Notes under the pieces: model-generated
Told to the model about the DNA's origin: nothing
Seen by the model: the letters and a program-made list of their open reading frames with translations, nothing else
Databases searched by the model: none
Assembly: GCF_016811915.1 (NCBI RefSeq)
Contig: NZ_CP069127.1
Location: forward strand, 1,580,001 to 1,644,000
Source: Brevibacillus choshinensis
GTDB lineage: Bacteria; Bacillota; Bacilli; Brevibacillales; Brevibacillaceae
Direction: 5' to 3'
Length of the DNA stretch: 64,000 nt
Shown here: positions 23,555 through 33,581 of the stretch, piece by piece
Layout: each line of letters starts with the position of its first letter
Numbering within the stretch: the first letter of the stretch is position 1
Translations under genes and position numbers: made by a program

Positions 23555-25186
23555 ATGAGTCACCCGTCAGCAGACATCATGATTGCGAGCAATGCAGTCT
23601 TTACAGGGCTAAGTGATTATCCGGAGCCTGCGTCCATCGCGATCGCAGCGGGCAAGATCATTGCAGTAGGCACTGCGGAGGAAATGAAACCTTTCACAGG
23701 TGAGAATACCAAAGTCTATGCCTACCAAGACCAATTGATCATGCCAGGCTTTCATGATTTTCACCTTCACGTCATGGACGGGGCTGTCACGATGGATAGC
23801 GCCTACTTGTTCTCGGCCCGTTCTGAAAAGGAAGCGCTCGACATCATTCGTGAATTTGCCGAATCACGGCCAGATGAGCCATGGGTGATTGGATCCACAT
23901 GGGATTCAGGTTATTGGGATACGAAGAAATTGCCCGATCGGCATGCTTTGGATCGGATTCTCCCGGATCGTCCAGCGCTTATGTTTCACGCGGAAGGCCA
24001 CTATGCCTGGGTGAATTCGAAGGCTTTGGAGATTGCCGGCATTCATCGTGATACCGAAAACCCTACTTACGGGATCATCGGAAAAGATGAGAAGGGTGAA
24101 CCAGACGGTCTTTTATACGAAAAAGCAATGGGAGCCGTCATTGAGCATGCCTACCGTTTTTCACAGGAAAAGAAGAGGGAACTGTTTACCCAATTCCTCG
24201 GTCATGCAGCCAGCCTGGGAGTCACGGCCGTCCACGACTTGTTTGCTACGGAGTCCTTGGCTGTGTTAACGGATTACGAGCTTTTCAAAGAATTTGAAGA
24301 CGAAGGAAAGCTGACGACGCGCATCCATCTGTGGCCTGCTTTAGATGGAGATCTGGAGCGTGCCAAGCAGCTTCGGGCTAGATACCAATCGGATATGCTC
24401 CGCGTGTCAGGGCTGAAGCAATTCATCGATGGGGTCATTACGGCGAGGACGGCCTATTTGCTCGAGCCTTATGCGGATGATCCGGAAACTCGCGGAGACA
24501 CGTCCTTCCCTCCTGAGACGATCAAAAAATGGGTCGTGGACGCGGATAAGGAGGGCTTCAGCATTCGTTTCCATGCGATTGGAGATGGAGCGATTCGCCT
24601 AGCTTTTGATGCCTATGAAGAAGCACAAAGGACAAACGGGGTTCGAGATTCCCGCCACTCCATCGAGCATGTGGAAGTGATTCATCCGGATGATATCCAT
24701 CGTTTCAAGAAGCTGGGTGTCACGGCCTCGATGCAGCCTGATCATTTTGCCATGTCGGAGCGAGGCGTGTACACGGAGCGCATCGGTGCCGAACGGGAAA
24801 AATATGTGTTCCCGATTCACACGCTGCAAAAAGCCGGTGCGAAGCTGGCCTTTGGAACGGACTTCCCCATCGATGTCTTGAATCCGCTCCTTCAAATTTA
24901 TCGAGCGGTCACGAGAATCGACAGCAGCGGAAAAACAGTATGGCATCCGCATGAACGAATCTCCCTTGCCGATGCCTTGAAGGCGTATACGTCCGGATCT
25001 GCTTACGGCACCTTCCGGGAGCATGAGCTCGGGACATTGGAGGTAGGGAAGCGGGCTGATCTCATCGTCCTGGAACAAAATCTTTTTGAAATCCCCGTTG
25101 ATAACATCCCGGAAGTAAACGTACAGCTAACGATGGTGGATGGAAACGTTGTGTATGACCATGCGAATTCATTCGCGGTGAAGTGA
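23555..25186 (+). CDS. Amidohydrolase family protein (YtcJ/NfdA-like)
   Basis: 543 residues of the metal-dependent amidohydrolase-3 subfamily. The HxH metal motif is at 70-72 in GFHDFHLHV. A later His is in RFHAIGDGA and another in SIEHVEV; the catalytic Asp is in FGTDFPID. Relatives include Bacillus YtcJ and N-substituted formamide deformylase; the substrate is unknown. The ATG at 23555 has AAAGGA 11 nt upstream; a GTG at 23546 is too close to the ribosome site. It is probably activated by the MerR protein next door. Confidence 0.85.
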   Translation: MSHPSADIMIASNAVFTGLSDYPEPASIAIAAGKIIAVGTAEEMKPFTGENTKVYAYQDQLIMPGFHDFHLHVMDGAVTMDSAYLFSARSEKEALDIIREFAESRPDEPWVIGSTWDSGYWDTKKLPDRHALDRILPDRPALMFHAEGHYAWVNSKALEIAGIHRDTENPTYGIIGKDEKGEPDGLLYEKAMGAVIEHAYRFSQEKKRELFTQFLGHAASLGVTAVHDLFATESLAVLTDYELFKEFEDEGKLTTRIHLWPALDGDLERAKQLRARYQSDMLRVSGLKQFIDGVITARTAYLLEPYADDPETRGDTSFPPETIKKWVVDADKEGFSIRFHAIGDGAIRLAFDAYEEAQRTNGVRDSRHSIEHVEVIHPDDIHRFKKLGVTASMQPDHFAMSERGVYTERIGAEREKYVFPIHTLQKAGAKLAFGTDFPIDVLNPLLQIYRAVTRIDSSGKTVWHPHERISLADALKAYTSGSAYGTFREHELGTLEVGKRADLIVLEQNLFEIPVDNIPEVNVQLTMVDGNVVYDHANSFAVK

Positions 25187-25210
25187 TCAAGCGAAGTACC
25201 GGCAGTCATC

Positions 25211-25254
25211 AAACGGCAGTGCAGCGAACGTAAAAGCTGCAGCTGCCGTTTTTC
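25211..25254 (+). terminator. Terminator of the amidohydrolase gene
   Basis: A long stem AACGGCAGTGCAG / CTGCA-GCTGCCGTT followed by TTT. Confidence 0.85.
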
Positions 25255-25379
25255 GTTCAAGTGCTGCTGTCTGCACTTCTGCATCATGAAAGCCTCTTAT
25301 TTTTCGTCCATATATTGTAAAATGAAGTGGTTCATTAAAGTCTTGCGTAAACTTGCAAGGAGAAGGGTGGCACTGAGCC

Positions 25380-26708
25380 ATGGCAAAGGATCGGATGGAA
25401 CCAGGCATTCTGGAAAAACAAACAGCGAGCATACGATGTATTATCGATTCACCTGAGAAACAGAAACAGCTGTACAAACGGACACTGCTGATCGTGATCC
25501 TCTCGCAAATCTTCGGAGGTGCCGGGCTCGCAGCAGGTGTCACGGTCGGGGCGCTTCTGGCGCAAGAGATGCTCGGGACGGACAGTTTGGCAGGAATCCC
25601 TGCTGCCCTGCTCACGCTCGGTTCCGCCGTGGCTGCTCTGCTCGTTGGGCGGATCTCGCAGAAAGTGGGACGCCGGATTGGACTTGCGGCCGGATTTTTG
25701 GCAGGGGGCATCGGTGCGGTCGGAGTTATTTTCGCGGCGATCAGTCAAAATGTTCCGCTTCTTTTTCTCTCGCTCCTGATTTACGGAGCGGGCACGGCGA
25801 CCAATCTGCAAGCTCGCTACGCAGGAACTGACCTGGCAGGGCCGAAGCAAAGAGCGACAGCAGTGAGCGTGGCCATGGTTTCCACCACATTTGGTGCTGT
25901 GGCCGGCCCCAACCTGGTTGAAGTGATGGGCGGGATTGCTGCCTCCATGGGCATCCCGTCTCTGGCCGGCCCATTTATTTTAGGGGCTGCCGCTTTTATT
26001 CTGGCGGGTCTGGTATTTTTGCTTTTCCTGCGACCTGATCCATTGGTGGTTGCCAAAGCCATTGCGGAAGCGCAGAAGGCCGACCAGCAGACGCAGTCCG
26101 ATCTCCAAGGGTACGAGCCGGCAACCAACAACAGGGGGATCATCGTAGGGGCTGTCGTCATGATTCTCACGCAGATTGTCATGGTCGCCATCATGACGAT
26201 GACGCCCATCCATATGAAGCATCACGGCCACGGACTAGGCGAGGTCGGTTTGGTGATCAGCATTCATATTGGCGCGATGTATTTGCCATCGCTTTTGACC
26301 GGTATCCTCGTTGACAAGGTGGGGCGTACAGCCATGTCGTTTGCATCAGGGGCTATCCTGCTTGCCGCAGGCATCACGGCTGCACTGGCGCCAGCCGATT
26401 CTATGGCCTTGCTGATCACGGCCCTCGCACTTCTCGGTCTGGGCTGGAACTTTGGCCTGATTAGTGGGACTGCGTTGATTGTAGATGCCACACATCCTGC
26501 CAACCGGGCCAAAACGCAGGGGACGATTGACGTCTTGATCGCACTCGCGGGGGCGTCAGGGGGAGCGTTGTCAGGCATGGTGGTCGCGCAGGCGAGCTAC
26601 GCCGCTCTTTCACTCGCAGGAGGTTTCCTGTCCCTTCTGCTGATTCCAGTCGGCGTATGGTACCATCACAGCAAAAAGGCAGCAGAATCACAGAGCATGA
26701 CGCTATAA
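25380..26708 (+). CDS. MFS transporter
   Basis: 442 residues with 12 membrane segments after a hydrophilic N-terminus of about 35 residues. Motif A is partly kept (LVGRISQKVGRRIG) between segments 2 and 3, and again in the second half (LTGILVDKVGRTAMS). AAGGAGAAGGG lies upstream of the ATG. It could be a drug or metabolite exporter. It follows the amidohydrolase, but a terminator separates them. Confidence 0.85.
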   Translation: MAKDRMEPGILEKQTASIRCIIDSPEKQKQLYKRTLLIVILSQIFGGAGLAAGVTVGALLAQEMLGTDSLAGIPAALLTLGSAVAALLVGRISQKVGRRIGLAAGFLAGGIGAVGVIFAAISQNVPLLFLSLLIYGAGTATNLQARYAGTDLAGPKQRATAVSVAMVSTTFGAVAGPNLVEVMGGIAASMGIPSLAGPFILGAAAFILAGLVFLLFLRPDPLVVAKAIAEAQKADQQTQSDLQGYEPATNNRGIIVGAVVMILTQIVMVAIMTMTPIHMKHHGHGLGEVGLVISIHIGAMYLPSLLTGILVDKVGRTAMSFASGAILLAAGITAALAPADSMALLITALALLGLGWNFGLISGTALIVDATHPANRAKTQGTIDVLIALAGASGGALSGMVVAQASYAALSLAGGFLSLLLIPVGVWYHHSKKAAESQSMTL

Positions 26709-26713
26709 GAGCG

Positions 26714-26750
26714 GCCGGTTACACCTTGGACTTGGGGTAACCGGCTTTGA
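26714..26750 (+). terminator. Terminator after the MFS gene
   Basis: GCCGGTTAC (26714-26722) / GTAACCGGC (26737-26745) then TTT. Confidence 0.8.
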
Positions 26751-26875
26751 TTTATGTTTTTGCAATCCTGCGTTGGGCTTCTTTCAAAGATGAGCACTGC
26801 AGCTAGCAAAAATTGACAATATGTGGAGCATCCTCTTATAGTAAGGGAAAAACGTAGAGGATTGAGGGAGAATCG

Positions 26876-27550
26876 TTGGGGAAAATCGCTTTGTTTTCCG
26901 TGCTGTGGTGGCTGACGGGAAGTCCTTTTGCCGCCATGCTTATCATTTTGCTGCTGCTGTACGTGCTGGATCTTCGCTTTGTCCGGTTGCTTCCGGATAT
27001 CACCAAGCCATACCGGAGATGGAGGCGTCTGTCTTCTCTGCAGAGCCAGCTGCGTCTCAATCCCCATGACACGTCCGCCAAGCTGGAGGCAGCCCGCTTG
27101 CTGATGGAAAAACGGCAGTTCAATGAGGCATTGTCTTATCTGGAGGAAATCTCCTCACTCATGGAGGACTCCCCAGAGTATTTGAGCGACAAAGGAATAT
27201 GTCTCTTGAAGCTGGGGCGCCTGGAAGAGGGCTTGCCTCTGATCGAGCAGGCGTTGAGCGTCAATCCGCGGGTCAAGTATGGAGAGCCTTACCTGCGGGT
27301 TGCGGAGGCCTATGCGAAAAGGCATGAGGTGGGAAAAGCGCTCGCGAGTCTCGAACAATTGGCAAAGATTCACATGTCATCGTGCGAGGTCTATTACAAG
27401 CAAGGGGAACTGTACGGCGTCTTGCAGCAAAAAGAAAAAGCCAAGCAATCGTATCTGGAAGCAGTTGACGTTTATCGTGGCTTGCCGTCTTACAAACGGC
27501 GGACGGAAAGACGCTGGGCCCTTCTGGCGTGGCTAAAAGGGAAGGCTTGA
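26876..27550 (+). CDS. Membrane-anchored TPR protein
   Basis: 224 residues starting at TTG with GAGGGAG upstream. One or two hydrophobic segments at about 5-35, then a basic stretch (KPYRRWRRL), then tetratricopeptide repeats from about 65 to 205 (for example AKLEAARLLMEKRQFNEALSYLEE and YLRVAEAYAKRHEVGKALASLEQ). TPR arrays mediate protein contacts; partners are unknown. Orientation suggests the TPR domain is cytoplasmic. Confidence 0.8.
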   Translation: MGKIALFSVLWWLTGSPFAAMLIILLLLYVLDLRFVRLLPDITKPYRRWRRLSSLQSQLRLNPHDTSAKLEAARLLMEKRQFNEALSYLEEISSLMEDSPEYLSDKGICLLKLGRLEEGLPLIEQALSVNPRVKYGEPYLRVAEAYAKRHEVGKALASLEQLAKIHMSSCEVYYKQGELYGVLQQKEKAKQSYLEAVDVYRGLPSYKRRTERRWALLAWLKGKA

Positions 27551-27559
27551 AGAAAACAG

Positions 27560-27602
27560 GACTCTCTGTTCGGAGCATCCTCTCCGTCAGAGGGTCTTTT
27601 TG
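27560..27602 (+). terminator. Terminator of the TPR gene
   Basis: GACTCTCTG (27560-27568) / CAGAGGGTC (27588-27596), one G-U pair, followed by TTTTT. Confidence 0.8.
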
Positions 27603-27672
27603 TATGACCAGCCTCTTTCCAGACGAATAGATGCCCCCTAGCGGACACAGACTACTCGCAGGAGGGGTTAAC

Positions 27673-28236
27673 ATGTATGTTAAGATGTATCCATTGATAC
27701 TTGTGGTCATTTTGTTGTTGACCGGCTGTACAAATCAAAAACAATCTATGCCCAATGTGCCAGCTCCCGAACAAGCAAAATCGTACAGGACTGCTGGCGT
27801 AGACACACCTGCGTGGAAAAAAACGGCTGATGCGATCGTTGACGAGGGAATGCAGTATCTGGGTACACCTTATGTTTACGGAGCAGAGAGGTTCAATGAC
27901 AAGACATTTGATTGTTCATCCTACGTTCAATTTCTTTATGCAAAGCATGGCATCAATCTCGGGTATAACGCCAGAGAGCAAGCCGTAGAGGGTAAAGAAA
28001 TACCGTTTATGAATTTGCGCAAGGGCGATATCATGTTCTTCTCCGATGAAGATTTCCCTAATGAGGTTGGCTTGAGCAAAGTGCGGCATGTAGGCATTTA
28101 TATGGGGGACGGAAAAATACTCCATACGTACGAACCAGGAATCGGGGTAGTGATCAGCAATATCCACAAGGACGAAAAAGAAGGGGAATACTGGTACCAG
28201 CATTACCTGTTTGCACGAAGAGTGATTCCGGGGTAA
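27673..28236 (+). CDS. NlpC/P60 family lipoprotein, cell-wall endopeptidase
   Basis: 187 residues. A lipoprotein signal ends in LLLTGC with the lipidated Cys at 19. The NlpC/P60 domain runs from about 50 to 185; catalytic Cys81 is in DCSSYV and His139 in VRHVGIYMG. Such enzymes cut the gamma-D-Glu to diamino-acid bond of peptidoglycan stem peptides. It should sit on the outer face of the membrane. GGAGGGG precedes the ATG at 27673; the longer frame from 27631 has no signal. Confidence 0.9.
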   Translation: MYVKMYPLILVVILLLTGCTNQKQSMPNVPAPEQAKSYRTAGVDTPAWKKTADAIVDEGMQYLGTPYVYGAERFNDKTFDCSSYVQFLYAKHGINLGYNAREQAVEGKEIPFMNLRKGDIMFFSDEDFPNEVGLSKVRHVGIYMGDGKILHTYEPGIGVVISNIHKDEKEGEYWYQHYLFARRVIPG

Positions 28237-28281
28237 CGGTGCCAGCTGCTGGAGCTTGAAAATACTACGACCGTTCGAGGA

Positions 28282-28308
28282 AAATCCGGGTGCATCCCGG
28301 ATTTTTTG
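28282..28308 (+). terminator. Terminator of the NlpC/P60 gene
   Basis: AATCCGGG / CCCGGATT with a short loop and a T run. Confidence 0.9.
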
Positions 28309-28479
28309 TTTGTTGTGGAGCCCATCTTGCTATGCGCAAGTTTCGTACAAAAAAGTGTCAATATAAAGATGTGAGAATATCTATTTCATTGAATCGCAAA
28401 GTTGTATAGAGTAAGAAGCGTTCAAGTTTCTACTTCGGTGGGAAAAGAGGGTGAACGGGCGCAAAGGAGGGAGAGCGCA

Positions 28480-30528
28480 GTGAACAAACAGCAAGAGCAA
28501 AAGCAGAGAACCATGCTCACGAAGCGTTTGAATATCCTGTTTGTCATCGTCTTTTTGATCTTCACCGTCGTGGTTCTGCGTCTGGCAGATATCCAGATTG
28601 CCGAGGGCCAGGACTATGCCAAGCAGGCGAGCAAGCAAAATTTCAAAGAGACGCCGATCACGGCCATACGGGGAGACATCTACGACAAGAACGGAAAGGT
28701 GATCGTGAACAACCGCGCTTCGTTCACAGCTGTCTTCCATGAGCTCGACGACATGACGAGCCACGATTATTTGAATCTGGTCACCAAGCTGGAAAAGGTG
28801 TTGACCGGCACAAACAAAGCCTCCCTGCTGAAGAAGATGGATGTAGGCTACGAGCTGAAGAACGGGAAAATGGAAAGAACGATGCGTCTGTCTCCGAAGC
28901 TGACGGAGAAGGATCTCAAATTTGATTTGTCGCCAAAGGAAATCGCTTATCTGGAGGAGCATTTGAGCGAGCTGCCTGGCGTTGAGGTCTTGACCAAGCC
29001 CATCCGCGTCTATGATCCAAAACAGGTGGCTGTCCAGGCGATCGGCTACGTCCGCCCTTATCATGTGGCAGAGAACCTCGGCTCCGATTTTTACCTCCAG
29101 CAGAAGGATCACTATCAGCCGAACCAAATGGTAGGGCTGGACGGGGTGGAAAGAAGCTATGAGGAGCAGCTGCGGGGCGAGAACGGCTACCAAAAATACG
29201 AAGTCACCTCTGACCAGACGATCATCAAAATGCTGGAGGAGAAGCCTCCCGTAAAAGGGAACGATCTGTACCTTACCATCGACGAGGATGTTCAACTGGG
29301 AATTCGCGACTTTATCAAAGGCTTTCTGCCTGATCTGAGGCGGACGGTGGACAAGGCCTCCCAAGCAAAAGGTGCGTACGTCGTTGCCATGGAAGTGAAA
29401 ACGGGGAAAATCGTAGCGATGGTCAGCTATCCGGAATACGATCCGAATGTATGGTCGCTTGGCTTGGACAGCGACACCTATGACCAGATCAAGTATTCTG
29501 TGACGAACGGCACGATCAAGGATGCCCCGTACGATGTGCGGCCCAAAACAGGCAAAGCTGCCGAAGCGGAAAATTACAAGCATCCTCAGTCCATCGTGCC
29601 AAGCGGGTCAGTGGTAAAGCCTGTCACCGTGCTCATGGGAATGGCGGAGAAGGTGATCAGCCCGTATGACAGCTGGGTGGATCCCGGTGCTTATCACTAC
29701 GGCCGGGGAACAGACACCGTCAACAACGACCAGCATCACAACTACGGTATTCTTACCCCGCAGAAGGCTCTGCAGAAGTCATCCAATACGTATATGGCCC
29801 GAATCGGTGAGCTGATGGCCAGCAAGTATGGAAAAGATGCAGTCAGTATCATGCAAAATTATTACCATCAGTTCGGGCTGGGTGTCCAGACGGGGATCGA
29901 TCTGCCCGGAGAAAACGAAGGCAAGGAAGACTATCTGGTCATGAACAAGGAGTACGGACCGCTCGCCGCTATGGTCCAATCCTCCTTTGGCCAGCAAGTC
30001 CGCTTGACTACCATGCAGCTTGCTCAGTATGCCGCGACTCTGGCAAACAAAGGCGTGCGGATGCAGCCGCAGATCGTGGATCAAATCAAGGATAGCCAAG
30101 GGAAAGTGGTGCAAACGTTCACTCCCAAGGTAATGAATACGATCAAGCTTCCTGACCTGTACTGGAACATCGTGCATAACGGCATGTATCTGGTGACGCA
30201 GCCAGGAGGAACAGCGATCAACGCGTTTGCGGGGCTTCCCTACAAAATAGCGGCGAAAACGGGAACCTCCGAGCAAGACATTTACACGCCAACCACCGTC
30301 GTTGACAAGAAAACGGGCAAGACGTCGGAAAAATGGTCGCGTTACGCCCGCATCACCAATGGTGTGCTGATTTCATTCGCGCCGCTGGAAGATCCGAAGT
30401 TGGCTGTCGCGGTCGTAGTGCCCGAGGGCGGATATGGCGGCCGTTCTGCAGCGAATATCGCCAGAGCTGTCTATGACATTTACGACAAGAAGGTCGGTCT
30501 TGTGACACCGGCAAAAACCGGAAAGTGA
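28480..30528 (+). CDS. Class B penicillin-binding protein (PBP2-type transpeptidase)
   Basis: 682 residues. One membrane anchor at about 16-37, then the PBP dimerisation domain (ITAIRGDIYDKNGKVIVNN at 58-76), then the transpeptidase domain. Catalytic motifs are S377-V-V-K380, S434-S-N436 and K593-T-G-T-S597. Class B PBPs cross-link peptidoglycan during elongation or sporulation. The GTG at 28480 has GGAGGGAG at 6 nt; the ATG at 28402 does not. No transglycosylase domain is present. Confidence 0.93.
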   Translation: MNKQQEQKQRTMLTKRLNILFVIVFLIFTVVVLRLADIQIAEGQDYAKQASKQNFKETPITAIRGDIYDKNGKVIVNNRASFTAVFHELDDMTSHDYLNLVTKLEKVLTGTNKASLLKKMDVGYELKNGKMERTMRLSPKLTEKDLKFDLSPKEIAYLEEHLSELPGVEVLTKPIRVYDPKQVAVQAIGYVRPYHVAENLGSDFYLQQKDHYQPNQMVGLDGVERSYEEQLRGENGYQKYEVTSDQTIIKMLEEKPPVKGNDLYLTIDEDVQLGIRDFIKGFLPDLRRTVDKASQAKGAYVVAMEVKTGKIVAMVSYPEYDPNVWSLGLDSDTYDQIKYSVTNGTIKDAPYDVRPKTGKAAEAENYKHPQSIVPSGSVVKPVTVLMGMAEKVISPYDSWVDPGAYHYGRGTDTVNNDQHHNYGILTPQKALQKSSNTYMARIGELMASKYGKDAVSIMQNYYHQFGLGVQTGIDLPGENEGKEDYLVMNKEYGPLAAMVQSSFGQQVRLTTMQLAQYAATLANKGVRMQPQIVDQIKDSQGKVVQTFTPKVMNTIKLPDLYWNIVHNGMYLVTQPGGTAINAFAGLPYKIAAKTGTSEQDIYTPTTVVDKKTGKTSEKWSRYARITNGVLISFAPLEDPKLAVAVVVPEGGYGGRSAANIARAVYDIYDKKVGLVTPAKTGK

Positions 30529-30579
30529 TTCTTTGTATGTAATCGGAAAAAGGGCAGTGGCAGTGAGGACGGATAGGAT

Positions 30580-30632
30580 CCCCTTTGAGTAGACAAGTGC
30601 TGATAAAGCGCAATAAAGTCTACTTGGAGGGG
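30580..30632. repeat. 15-bp imperfect inverted repeat, possible IS end
   Basis: CCCCTTTGAGTAGAC (30580-30594) / GTCTACTTGGAGGGG (30618-30632), 12 of 15 paired. The right arm is followed by ATTTTCGT-ATG, like a ribosome site and start codon. It covers the last codons of the EamA gene on the opposite strand. No T run follows either arm. Confidence 0.4.
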
Positions 30633-31561
30633 ATTTTCGTATGATGAGGTCTGAAGATCTTACTCTTCAATCCAAGCTGCTTCTTCGTCCCATCTGAAAC
30701 AAACAGTCCCACCAAGGTAAGCGCAGCTCCTAGCATCGCGATCCATGTGATATCCTCATGCAAAATAAGCGAAGAGGCTACAATGGTAATCACTGGCACC
30801 AAATATATATACAAACTCGTTTTTACCGCTCCCAAAATCCCCAAGGCCCAGTTCCAGCTTACAAAGCATAAGGCAGAAGCTGCAAACCCTAGAAAGAATA
30901 GATGCAATAAGTTGGAGACGCTAACGAACCTCGAGATGTCGAAGGTAAAGTCCAGCGATACGAGAGCAGGTAACATAAACAGTAAACCGTAGAAAAATAC
31001 TTTGCGCGTGCTACCCACGGTATGATATCCAAGCTTGCTTATTTTTCGCATGAACACAGAATAAACAGCCCAAACGATGGATGCAAGGATGGCCAGTAAG
31101 TCTCCTAGGGGATTCAGCTGTAATAGAAAGCTGCCATTACACATAATCAATGCAATCCCGATGATCGCGATAACAAAGCCTACCAAAAAGCGAAGACGTA
31201 ATTTTTCTCCCTCTAAGCTGAAGTGGGCCAAAACAGCTGTGAAAAATGGGGAAATGGAAGCGATCACGCCAACATTGGAGGCAAACGTATAGGTAAGCGC
31301 GATATTTTCAAGTAAAAAGAACAAGGTAACGCCACACAGCCCCGCAATGATATAAAGTAGCTCCTCTTTAAAACCTCTTGTTTTGACTCGCCGAGGGTAC
31401 ACAATCAGCAGTGTAAGATAGCCAATGATAAATCGAAAAAAGAGAATCTCAATAGAAGTAAAATCGACCAGTAAAAGTTTGGTGGATATATAAGTCATGC
31501 CCCAAATCAGGATCGTAACGAATGCCGCCAGATGCCCCGCAGATATTCGCTGAGTCTTCAT
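30620..31561 (-). CDS. EamA/DMT family transporter
   Basis: 313 residues, ten membrane segments in two EamA halves ([17 protein letters not shown] near the N-terminus; [27 protein letters not shown] in the second half). Probably a metabolite or amino acid exporter. Its start overlaps the stop of the AraC gene by 4 bp, so the two form one coupled unit. The last residues fall in the 30580-30632 inverted repeat. The pair is AT-richer than its neighbours, a hint of transfer. Confidence 0.87.
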   Translation of the reverse strand: MKTQRISAGHLAAFVTILIWGMTYISTKLLLVDFTSIEILFFRFIIGYLTLLIVYPRRVKTRGFKEELLYIIAGLCGVTLFFLLENIALTYTFASNVGVIASISPFFTAVLAHFSLEGEKLRLRFLVGFVIAIIGIALIMCNGSFLLQLNPLGDLLAILASIVWAVYSVFMRKISKLGYHTVGSTRKVFFYGLLFMLPALVSLDFTFDISRFVSVSNLLHLFFLGFAASALCFVSWNWALGILGAVKTSLYIYLVPVITIVASSLILHEDITWIAMLGAALTLVGLFVSDGTKKQLGLKSKIFRPHHTKIPSK

Positions 31562-32415
31562 TTCGTGATCTCACTGCTGGCCGGCAATACCGATTCTGTT
31601 AGAGGTTCAAAAATTTTCATGTATTGTTTCGGTGTTAATCCGATCATTTTTTTGAAGAAATTCGAAAAATGGCTTTGGCTGCTAAAGCCAGTATGAAAAG
31701 CTACCTCCATCGGCGGAATGCCTTGTTCCAACAGTTTTTTAGCATTTCCGATCCGAATGGTCTCAAGATAACGATAGGGGGAGATGCCATTTTGTTTGGT
31801 AAAAGAGCGCAGCAGATGATATTTGCTTATTTTCGTCAGCTCGCTCAACTGGTCAAGTGTGATTGGATGTGAGTAGTTTGATTCCAAATACTCACATACC
31901 ATTCTCAATTCAGTGGTAGGTTCTTGTGGGCAATGCTCCGGTACGGTATCGGAATATTCTTGTAAGAGCTGCTCGATCAGAAACAGAAACAGCTCCTCTT
32001 TTTTGAAGTCGCTGTCTCCCTCAGAAATCATCAAATGAAGCTCTCGAAGCGAGGGTGCAAGCTCGCTGCGATAAAGAACGGTTTGTGCAAAGCGGGGCAG
32101 GTATTCCTTTCCTGTGATTTCACATACGGCTTGGCGCATGACATCCTCAGGAATGTTAAGACTGCGATAGTCCAGCGTTTTCCCGTCCACCTGTTCACAA
32201 GTGTGAGCGTCACGCGGATTGAAGATGATTACATCGCCGGCGTTCGTGATATATTCCTGGTTTCTGCATAACAGATAACGCTTTCCTTTTTCGATAAAGC
32301 CTAAGACATAATAATCATGAAAATGGTTTGGAAATTTCTGCATAATCCCTTGAAAACAATACGCCTCTATTTTTAATTTCTTATCGAAAAAGACCGTCCG
32401 TACCTCATTGGCCAT
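31558..32415 (-). CDS. AraC-family transcriptional regulator
   Basis: 285 residues. An N-terminal cupin-like sensor domain ([23 protein letters not shown], about 28-50) and a C-terminal double helix-turn-helix (about 185-280; [22 protein letters not shown] and [23 protein letters not shown]). Translationally coupled to the EamA transporter, which it probably controls. The inducer is unknown. AT-rich like its partner. Confidence 0.9.
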   Translation of the reverse strand: MANEVRTVFFDKKLKIEAYCFQGIMQKFPNHFHDYYVLGFIEKGKRYLLCRNQEYITNAGDVIIFNPRDAHTCEQVDGKTLDYRSLNIPEDVMRQAVCEITGKEYLPRFAQTVLYRSELAPSLRELHLMISEGDSDFKKEELFLFLIEQLLQEYSDTVPEHCPQEPTTELRMVCEYLESNYSHPITLDQLSELTKISKYHLLRSFTKQNGISPYRYLETIRIGNAKKLLEQGIPPMEVAFHTGFSSQSHFSNFFKKMIGLTPKQYMKIFEPLTESVLPASSEITK

Positions 32416-32564
32416 TCGTTTTCCCCCTTAGCTTGTTGATGTATGGATAACATACCACACGAATGTGAGTGGTTCTTGCATGATGTTGCTCAGTCACAAC
32501 AAAAGCTGCCACCACTAGCCTGAAACTTGGATAACGTAAGACCTATGTGGTTACTGAGAACGCA

Positions 32565-32622
32565 AAAAAGGCGGTGGCAGTCCAGGACATTATGCTTCGT
32601 CCGTGTCTGCTGCTGCCTTTTT
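32565..32622 (-). terminator. Terminator of the RpiR gene
   Basis: A stem AAAAAGGCGGTGGCAG / CTGCTGCTGCCTTTTT with two G-U wobbles. On the minus strand it ends in a T run; it may also work on the plus strand. Confidence 0.75.
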
Positions 32623-32637
32623 GGTTGGAGCTCTGAT

Positions 32638-33507
32638 TTAAGTCTTGTTCGGATCGTAATAAGTTCCAAGCCGGATCCACGCCTCTTCCATCTCGTTCAG
32701 TACGCCTGTCGCCTTTTCCGAATCCCGATGAAACATGGAACGCAGGATCGCAGTCAACAGGGACATGGGAGCGACAAAGGATTCCATATGAGAGGCGATG
32801 CCTGTCGGTGTATACAGCACTTCATCCGCGTATTTGCACAGCGGTGAGGAAGGGTAGTCCGTGATGACGATGACACGGGCACCGCGCTTTTTGGCAATCG
32901 CGAGAGAATCCACGCTAAAGCGCGTGTAGCGGGCAAACCCGATGCCGACAATCACGTCGTCTTCCTGCAAGCGGTGAAGGCGGTCATTGGTCCGGGGCTC
33001 TCCGCTGAACAAGAGCGTATCCTTGTTGAGCAGGTTCAGGTAAAAGTCAAAAAAGGTACCCAGTGCCAAGGTGCTGCGGGCGCTTACTATGCCAATCCGC
33101 TTGGCTGACAAAAGCAGCTGCACGATCCGGTCCAGTGCATTGAGATCGATCCGCTCCATCATCAGATTCAGATTGTGGACGTCTTCCTCAAAATGCTGCA
33201 TGACCGTCTGCTGCTCGGCCTCGGTAACGCTGCGGGTCAGCTGAAAACGTTGGCCGGTCGTCAGACGAGAGCGGACCATCTCCTGCAGCTCGCGAGATAA
33301 TCCGGGAAACCCGGAATAGCCGAGGAACGTGGCGAATCGCGTGACTGTTGCTTCGCTCACGCCTGCCTCACGGGCCATTTCCGCTACATTATAAAACGCC
33401 GATGATTCGGGATCACGCAATATCACATCCGCGATGGCCTGCTGGGAGGGGCTCATCTGCGGGTACATATGAGACAGCTTTTGCAATACGGTAAGGCTCT
33501 GATTCAA
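32638..33507 (-). CDS. MurR/RpiR family transcriptional regulator
   Basis: 289 residues. The HTH domain (about 1-77; AREAGVSEATVTRFATFLGYSGFPGL) is followed by a SIS sugar-phosphate-binding domain (about 120-260; GIVSARSTLALGTFFDFYL and ARVIVITDYPSSPL). RpiR regulators respond to phosphosugars or related metabolites. It starts at TTG with AGGAGTG upstream. It lies downstream of, and in the same direction as, the aminotransferase, so it may act on the divergent promoter at 34960-35006. Confidence 0.88.
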   Translation of the reverse strand: MNQSLTVLQKLSHMYPQMSPSQQAIADVILRDPESSAFYNVAEMAREAGVSEATVTRFATFLGYSGFPGLSRELQEMVRSRLTTGQRFQLTRSVTEAEQQTVMQHFEEDVHNLNLMMERIDLNALDRIVQLLLSAKRIGIVSARSTLALGTFFDFYLNLLNKDTLLFSGEPRTNDRLHRLQEDDVIVGIGFARYTRFSVDSLAIAKKRGARVIVITDYPSSPLCKYADEVLYTPTGIASHMESFVAPMSLLTAILRSMFHRDSEKATGVLNEMEEAWIRLGTYYDPNKT

Positions 33508-33581
33508 ATAGGCTCACTCCTGTCCAGCACAAATCCTGCGATAAGTATACGACAGGTCAGAAGGAGTGACAATTGCGCCCC

